NCBI GenBank assembly: GCA_944470555.2
Contig: OX104130.1
Coordinates: 44,735,491 to 44,799,490, forward strand
DNA from: Heterobilharzia americana
Taxonomy: Eukaryota; Platyhelminthes; Trematoda; Strigeidida; Schistosomatidae
Direction: 5' to 3'
Length of the DNA stretch: 64,000 nucleotides
Shown: positions 58,430 to 64,000 of the stretch, in pieces
Position numbering within the stretch: the first letter of the stretch is position 1
How the letters are laid out: each line of letters begins with the position of its first letter
Program-made: the position numbers and the translations under genes
The notes under the pieces: generated by a model
The model's database searches: none
What the model was told of the DNA's origin: nothing
The model's input: only the letters and a program-made list of their open reading frames with translations

Positions 58430-61400
58430 TGATTAGGCTTACCTACCACAGTGACCAATGAACTGTGCTGGCTGGGACCATTATTCCTTAAGGTCTTGCC
58501 ATGCCAGAAAGCTCTTGTGGATAGTGATAAGGCCATAAGCACTTACTCCAATAGTGTAAGTAGCTTACTCTATATTTCGGGTCTGAGGACGAAGTTATGC
58601 TACCGACTGACTGGAGTGTGATAGCAGTAGGCTACTTCCCACGGATCACCAGAAGTATACTGCTGATGTTGCCTTCTTCGTGGATAAGGGGATTAAAAAA
58701 AGGCTACCCATCCTTCCTTTAAAGCAGTACACTCTTTACCCTTCAGTATTCCGATACTGGCGTTATGATTTTTTCTTGTCCGGTGGGGGAAATCATGATC
58801 CCAAACTCTAGAAGGTTGGGTATGACTGACCTTGAACAGGTATCCCCTGTGCTACATGGTTGCTCACCACCACTACTAATCTAATTTGTCTAATAGGTAT
58901 CTAATCGAAACAACTTCCACGGCGTAGCCAAACAGGAAGTGCATCCAGTAGCATATAAAACTCAAATACCCATAATCTACCTCGCGTACCTTTGTTTTCT
59001 TGACTTTCTGATGCCAATTAAAAATCTTTCAATTTTCATTGCTAACAATCTACGTCGGCAAAACACTATTTCTAGCTACCTAAAACCGTGCTGCCAATTT
59101 CGCTTAGCAGCTTCTAATGTTCGAACCCTGTTCCAAATCGAACAGCAAGAGTCTCTTACCAAAACTGAGATTTGGAGCCGTAAATGTATGCTAGGTTTCT
59201 GAGATAAGAATATGGGACCCAATTACAATTATTTACTTGACCTTACCTGGTCAATATAGGAAATCTGCGGAATTCATTTGACGAATATCCGAAGATTCAA
59301 TGGTTAGCTCCGCTGAACTTGCTGGCATATATATTTCATTAGGTTATAGAGTAGAAAGCACGCTTCCCGACCGGATACCAGTTAAATTTACCTGCATGGG
59401 AACTGAAAAACCCTGGGGGACTCGATATTTATTCCTAGTTTCCGCCTATGTACCTTATCGGCTGCTGTTTGGACGATACGCTGTACCAAAACCTGTCAGT
59501 TTAGCTACATAAAACAAAAAGTTCGAATATAGTCATACTGATGGGCGACTTCAACGCTCAAATTAGGAAACTGAGTCAGTCATTAAAGCAACTTGTGCAT
59601 ATTTACGGTATCTCATGCCAGCAAACCAACAGTAACGATCTCCTACAATTTTGTTCTGAAAATTACTTGTTCCTAGCAGCACTAACTTTGCACATAATGA
59701 GCGACCTTGTCTCATTTGGTGTCTGTCAACATCATGTCAACTTTGAAGACAGGTATCGTTGAGGGTGTTCGGTGAGGGAGATGTTATTCTTTTCAGATTG
59801 TTTGCCTGGACTTCGATCTAGCATTACTGAGAATATGTATGCGTTTGGACCTTAGTAGAAACAGAAAGCATTCAACAATAAAGCCTATGTATGCTTTACT
59901 TTAGGTTTTAAACATGAAAGGTATTTTCGGAGAGGTAGTAGTTAAGTATTTTTCTAAACACGGTAGCGATTTTCAACTGGATGAATCTTGCTTGAGATAA
60001 TATTCAGCCTGCCATAGAAACATCAGTAAACGCAGCTGGTAATTTACATCTATAGGTTATCAAAGGCCAGTGAATCTCTGCAATCTTATCCGAACTAACC
60101 GATATGAGAAGACTCAGTACGACTGGTTGCTATGATAAGGAGAAGCGATAACAACCTTAATGTGAATTGACTCACAGTTTTCGTAACGATTGCAAGCAGT
60201 GGTGAGTGAGGAAAGTGAAAGATCGAAGTATTGTTATTTAGCAATACTGGGCAGATAAGTAAATTTACAAAAAAACTAACATGAAATAGACGATGACCAA
60301 TTAGACTATCACAGATAAGGATAGGTATCTGATGGCATCTCAACATAAGTAGTTAGGACATTAAGCACAACAGTTTGGAAGCAGTTCAACGGAGAACAAC
60401 TACACCTTACACACTCAACATCCACAGTTGGTGGACCTCCACCTCTTCTCGAAGTTGAAAAAATTATTTTTAGGCTTAAACGATGCATAACCTCTTGGTT
60501 TGCCACTGGAAGTCTTTTAAAATTGTGGTACAAAAGTATTGAGTGGAGTAACGGAGTTAATAGTCAATATCTGGAAGTCAGAAGTATTTCCATCAGACTG
60601 GTTTAGGTCGCTAATCATTCCATTGTGTAAGAAAATAAAAAATCGTTCGTTTGACAATCACATTGCAATCAGTTTGACTTTATATTGTTTCAGATTCTAT
60701 AGTCATTCGACGCCTAACTGAATCTCAAGACCAACAATTTTGAGAAAACCAGGGAGGGTACAGATCTGAACAAGGGTGCACCGATGATATCACTTTTGAA
60801 CATGTTTTGGAATACAAGCAAACCTACCACCCCGCAACACTGGTCGTATTTGTTGACCTGAAGAGGACATTTGGTTCAGTCAACCGTGAGGTCTTGTGAT
60901 AATGTCTGAAAGTGAGGAGATTACTAAGTATTTGCGCCAATCAAAACTCTCTACTCAAACTCACCTAACCGTATGAGGCCTTAAAGTTTTCGTCTGAAGT
61001 AAGGACTATCAGTAGTGTTCTATAGGGATCTCTACGGTCACTATTCCTACTCGACTTCGTTATTATTATGCTAATCCGTGTACACCTAACTGCTTCTAAC
61101 CTCAATGTTTGACTTATTCCCAGGACTAGGACCTGGATGCCTTAGAGTATGCAGATAACTTTTTCCTTCTAGGTAAAGGGATTAATAAAATCCAAATTTT
61201 TCCTGAACACCTCGATCAGAAATCAAAGTATGTGTGGCATACTTTTCACACCCTTCAAATGTAAGATGGTGCTTAAAGACCAGTTCGCATCTACTCCTAA
61301 TTTAAGTATGGAAAGCAAAGTTGGGAATTATGCCTACGTATTTGTTAACTAAGGAGTTGCATCGACCCGAATTAGTTGTTTGATGGAGACTAAGGTTGAA

Positions 61401-62105
61401 TAAAAAGAGCATGTTGGGCATTTGCTAGCTCATGTTATCATCGATGAGATGTCCGGTTATCTATAAAAGTACAACTATACTGCTCAGATACCCACTCTAT
61501 CTCATTATACATCTGGAAGACATGAACCTTAAAATTAGAATGTATAAAGAGGTTATAGGTTATGACTGTGTGTCTTCTTAACATTTCTTGTTTTTGGTGG
61601 AATCACCTTGTGAACAATGTCAAGGTTAAACAGAGGCGTACTAGGTATCGAAAACAGGTCAATCGGTGAGGTTGTGAACCCTTGCCTACCTAAAAGTCCA
61701 ATGTTGCCCGAAATTAGACCACGATACACGAAACCTAAGGTAGTCAGATCATAATGTGGGATCAATCCGTGAAGCTGTTGATTATTGGTCTAATTCGTAG
61801 AGTAGTGTAGGCTGCCTCTTTGACAATCTCGCAATGATCGGAATCGACGGTTGGAGATTTTCGATTATCTGACTGGGAATCTGTCACAATTTCATAAAGT
61901 ATGCGCTTGTCATCGAGATTTCGAGCATTTTTATTCACCTCCATTTATTTGTTTATTTAGTTTGCTTGAAGTTATGCACTTTTATCTGCTTTGATGTCGT
62001 TTTGCTAATCTCTACTTCTTTTTCTGATGCGAGTTAAGTGTGGCAACTTTAAGTGATGTACTTCTGCGCCAGGTTCTAAGTTGATCTATCTGTTTCAACT
62101 GGAAT
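58430..62105 (+). mobile_element. Decayed LINE-A copy, near full length
   Basis: Plus strand: leader-like GC-richer sequence (58430-59080, less certain), FRLAASNVRTLFQIEQQESL (59098), PDRIPVKFTCMGTE, MGDFNAQIRKLSQSLKQL (59541), EVFPSDWFRSLIIPLCKK and DNHIAISLTL (60580-60680). Then GCTDDITFEHVLEY and VVFVDLKRTFGSVNREVL (60770-60895), ALEYADNFFLLGKG (61140), a VFDHRCL-type tail near 61555-61650, and a 3' end with GTGTGGCAACTTTAAG near 62040. The sequence runs smoothly through 61658, so here the duplicated tract sits in its native context. Confidence 0.8.
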
Positions 62106-63094
62106 AATTCAGCGTCGATTTGTATTGTATATAAAATTGTATTTATTATTTATTTATTTTTCTTTTGGATTCCTAATTGTAACATAGAGCTTCAGTAGCA
62201 CACCTCCTCTGCAGTCTCTTGGACCTGCTACCACGACTGCCCACAAGCTCTCATTTCTTCCTCACGTGATCTCCTCCTTGTCACCCTCGTCTTGGACCCC
62301 CAACTCGTCGTTTTCCACATCGATTCCACTCGTGGGTCTGGCCTGGCGCGTCATGTCCCCAATCGGCCTTCTCAGTGTATGCCCAATCCGATTCATCTCC
62401 AATTTCTTACAGTGCATATTTGTTAAGTGATAGGTTCTTGCTTCGTTGGTTCGTTGCCAGAGTTCCTTGTTGCTTATTCTTATTATTCTGACCATCTAAT
62501 CTGACCTTCAATATCGAGTGAGTGTAGGCGGCAGTTGTTGATGAATGTCTGTTGTTTGTTGGAAGTGCTTTCCGTGACGCGCCAAGTCTCTCAACCATCA
62601 CATAGAAGCACTGACTTGATGTTGGTGTTGAAAATCCGGATCTTGTTCACGCTTTATGCTGAGTGAAGTGAAGTGCAGTGTAGTAGATCTCCACACTGAT
62701 TTCACATTATTGAAGGCCTGTCTTGCTTTTCCGATCCTGACTTTGACATCCTCATCTGTGCCACCGCAACCGCCTGTAGTTGGAACGATGCTGCCTAGAC
62801 AGGTAGGTGAAAGCAACAACTTCCTTCAAATTGTTGTTGTTGTTGTTGTTGTTGGTTGGGTATCTTCATCACCTCCGTCTTCTCCATGTTCATCTGAAGG
62901 GAGTTCCATCTTCCTTCGCTACATCGCCTGTTCTGCCAATTTGTTGGTTTTCGCCTGTAGATCTTCGAGTTTGTGCGACAAGACATTGGACACAAATCAT
63001 CATTGTTGACGAAATCCAAATTTTCTAGGGTCTTTTCATCGGTCCATGCAGCGTATGTCCCTCTTCTCGCTCCTCACAGTTTCTTGCATGATCC
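61658..63094. repeat. 1.44-kb direct duplication, copy 2 (likely donor)
   Basis: Near-identical to 50513-51949. The left edge lies inside a continuous LINE-A copy and the right edge inside a continuous RTE copy, whereas copy 1 has abrupt junctions. This one therefore looks ancestral. Confidence 0.9.
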
Positions 63095-64000
63095 AGTCCA
63101 GTGCAGTGCAGTGGAGTGGAGTGCAGTTTAGTCGATCACGATGAGGAAGGTGATGGGTGACAGTAGGCGACAACCTTGTCTTACTCCTTTCTTCACTTGA
63201 AAGGCATCACTGAGCTTTGCACTATGAATGACTTGGCATGTAGCATCCTCATATAGCAGTTTGATAAAGGTTTGTGGCACTGAGACTGTAGTGTTGAAGC
63301 AGCCGCCTGCCAAATTACTTCTCTGTCAACGCTATCGAAGGCTTTTTCAAAGTCGATGAAGTTGAGGTAAGATAGAGAGTTGACTGCTATTCTATCCTCT
63401 GTTCTATGATGAGATGATGCGTAGCGTAGTGTTTCAATTTGATCCGTACATGATTAGTTCTTCCTGAAACCAGCCAGTCAGGCAGCCAGCCTGTTCTGGT
63501 CATAATTTTGAATCGAGAGCATTCAGGATGATGCGGCATAAAATTTTGCTGTGGACAGCAGCATGATTCCTCGCCAGTTCTTGCAAAGGTTTATGTCTCC
63601 CTTCTTTGGGAGTTTGACAAGGTAGCCATTCTTCCGATCGATCTGCAGGTACCTTTCCTTCCTTCCTTGCAAACCTTCTGCAGTAGCGGTTTGAGCATGT
63701 CCGCTGTTGTCTCTGCGTCTGTTCTCATTGCTTCTGGCGGAATTTCATTTACCGGATTTCAGCAGTTATATGGCATTCAGGAGGGCCTGTGTTCACTGGT
63801 AGTTCTGCGGTTGCTGGTGTTGATGATCGAGTCAAGAGTTTTTTGAAGTGGTCAGCTCATTGTTTTGTTTGTTTTTCCTCTTTGGTGTTAACTAAGTTTC
63901 CTTCAGTATCTTTCATCGGTTTCATCTGCGTTGATCTCTTCCCTTTTCTGTCCAAACTGAACTGGGTTGCAGCTTTGAACTAATGAGTATTAAATGGGAA
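62150..64000 (-). mobile_element. RTE-type LINE, RT region to 3' end
   Basis: Minus strand from 64000: linker (63850 region), RT with a VDREVIWQAAASTLQSQCHK-like stretch and FQVKKGVRQGCRLLSPITFL at 63210-63140, then [10 protein letters not shown], the CAA tract, [30 protein letters not shown], and an AT-rich tail near 62145. The window cuts its 5' side. Confidence 0.85.

Noticed and set aside
1..64000. CRISPR arrays, operons or bacterial-type systems
   Set aside because: Split gene, SINEs, LINEs and AT-rich introns show a eukaryotic genome; no spaced short repeats were seen.

Overview
The window reads as nuclear DNA of a blood fluke (Schistosoma or a close trematode relative). The pointers are: a split gene whose first introns are only about 30 bases while later ones reach 7.5 kb; tRNA-like SINEs that carry hammerhead-ribozyme motifs (the Sm-alpha type known from schistosomes); a Ty3/Gypsy element with the CHCC Gag box and tRNA-Trp primer site of the trematode CsRn1 clade; and many decayed CR1-like (SR1-type) and RTE-like (SR2-type) LINE copies. 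The species cannot be settled from the sequence alone.

One host gene is present: a kinesin-4 family motor of the KIF21 type on the + strand, in 20 exons from 14828 to 57322. The splice phases join into about 1378 residues: motor domain (P-loop, both switches), neck, acidic linker, long coiled coil and C-terminal helices. The stop at 57320-57322 comes before any WD40 repeats, which vertebrate KIF21 proteins have. One base seems to be missing in the motor coding sequence near 15153.

Layout: 1-730 RTE LINE endonuclease piece (-); 731-3216 nothing recognised; 3217-3735 a perfect fold-back followed by a SINE with an intact-looking hammerhead core; 4190-5045 small LINE pieces in inverted orientation; 5480-8450 a decayed CR1-type LINE (-); 9339-14589 a complete, very young Gypsy/CsRn1 element (-) with identical 343-bp LTRs and a 4-bp target duplication, lying 238 bases upstream of the kinesin start codon; 14828-57322 the kinesin gene, whose introns hold most of the other repeats; 57323-58430 nothing recognised; 58430-62105 a decayed LINE (+); 62150-64000 an RTE LINE (-).

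For convenience 'LINE-A' below means the family whose RT tail carries the HRCL..I...WW.HR and LRMP motifs. Two pairs of nearly identical inverted LINE copies sit in kinesin introns and bracket exons 5-7 and exons 11-16. A 1.44-kb tract is also repeated almost without change 11,145 bases downstream. Regulation cannot be read directly beyond a possible ATTAAA poly(A) signal and the LTR element next to the 5' end.
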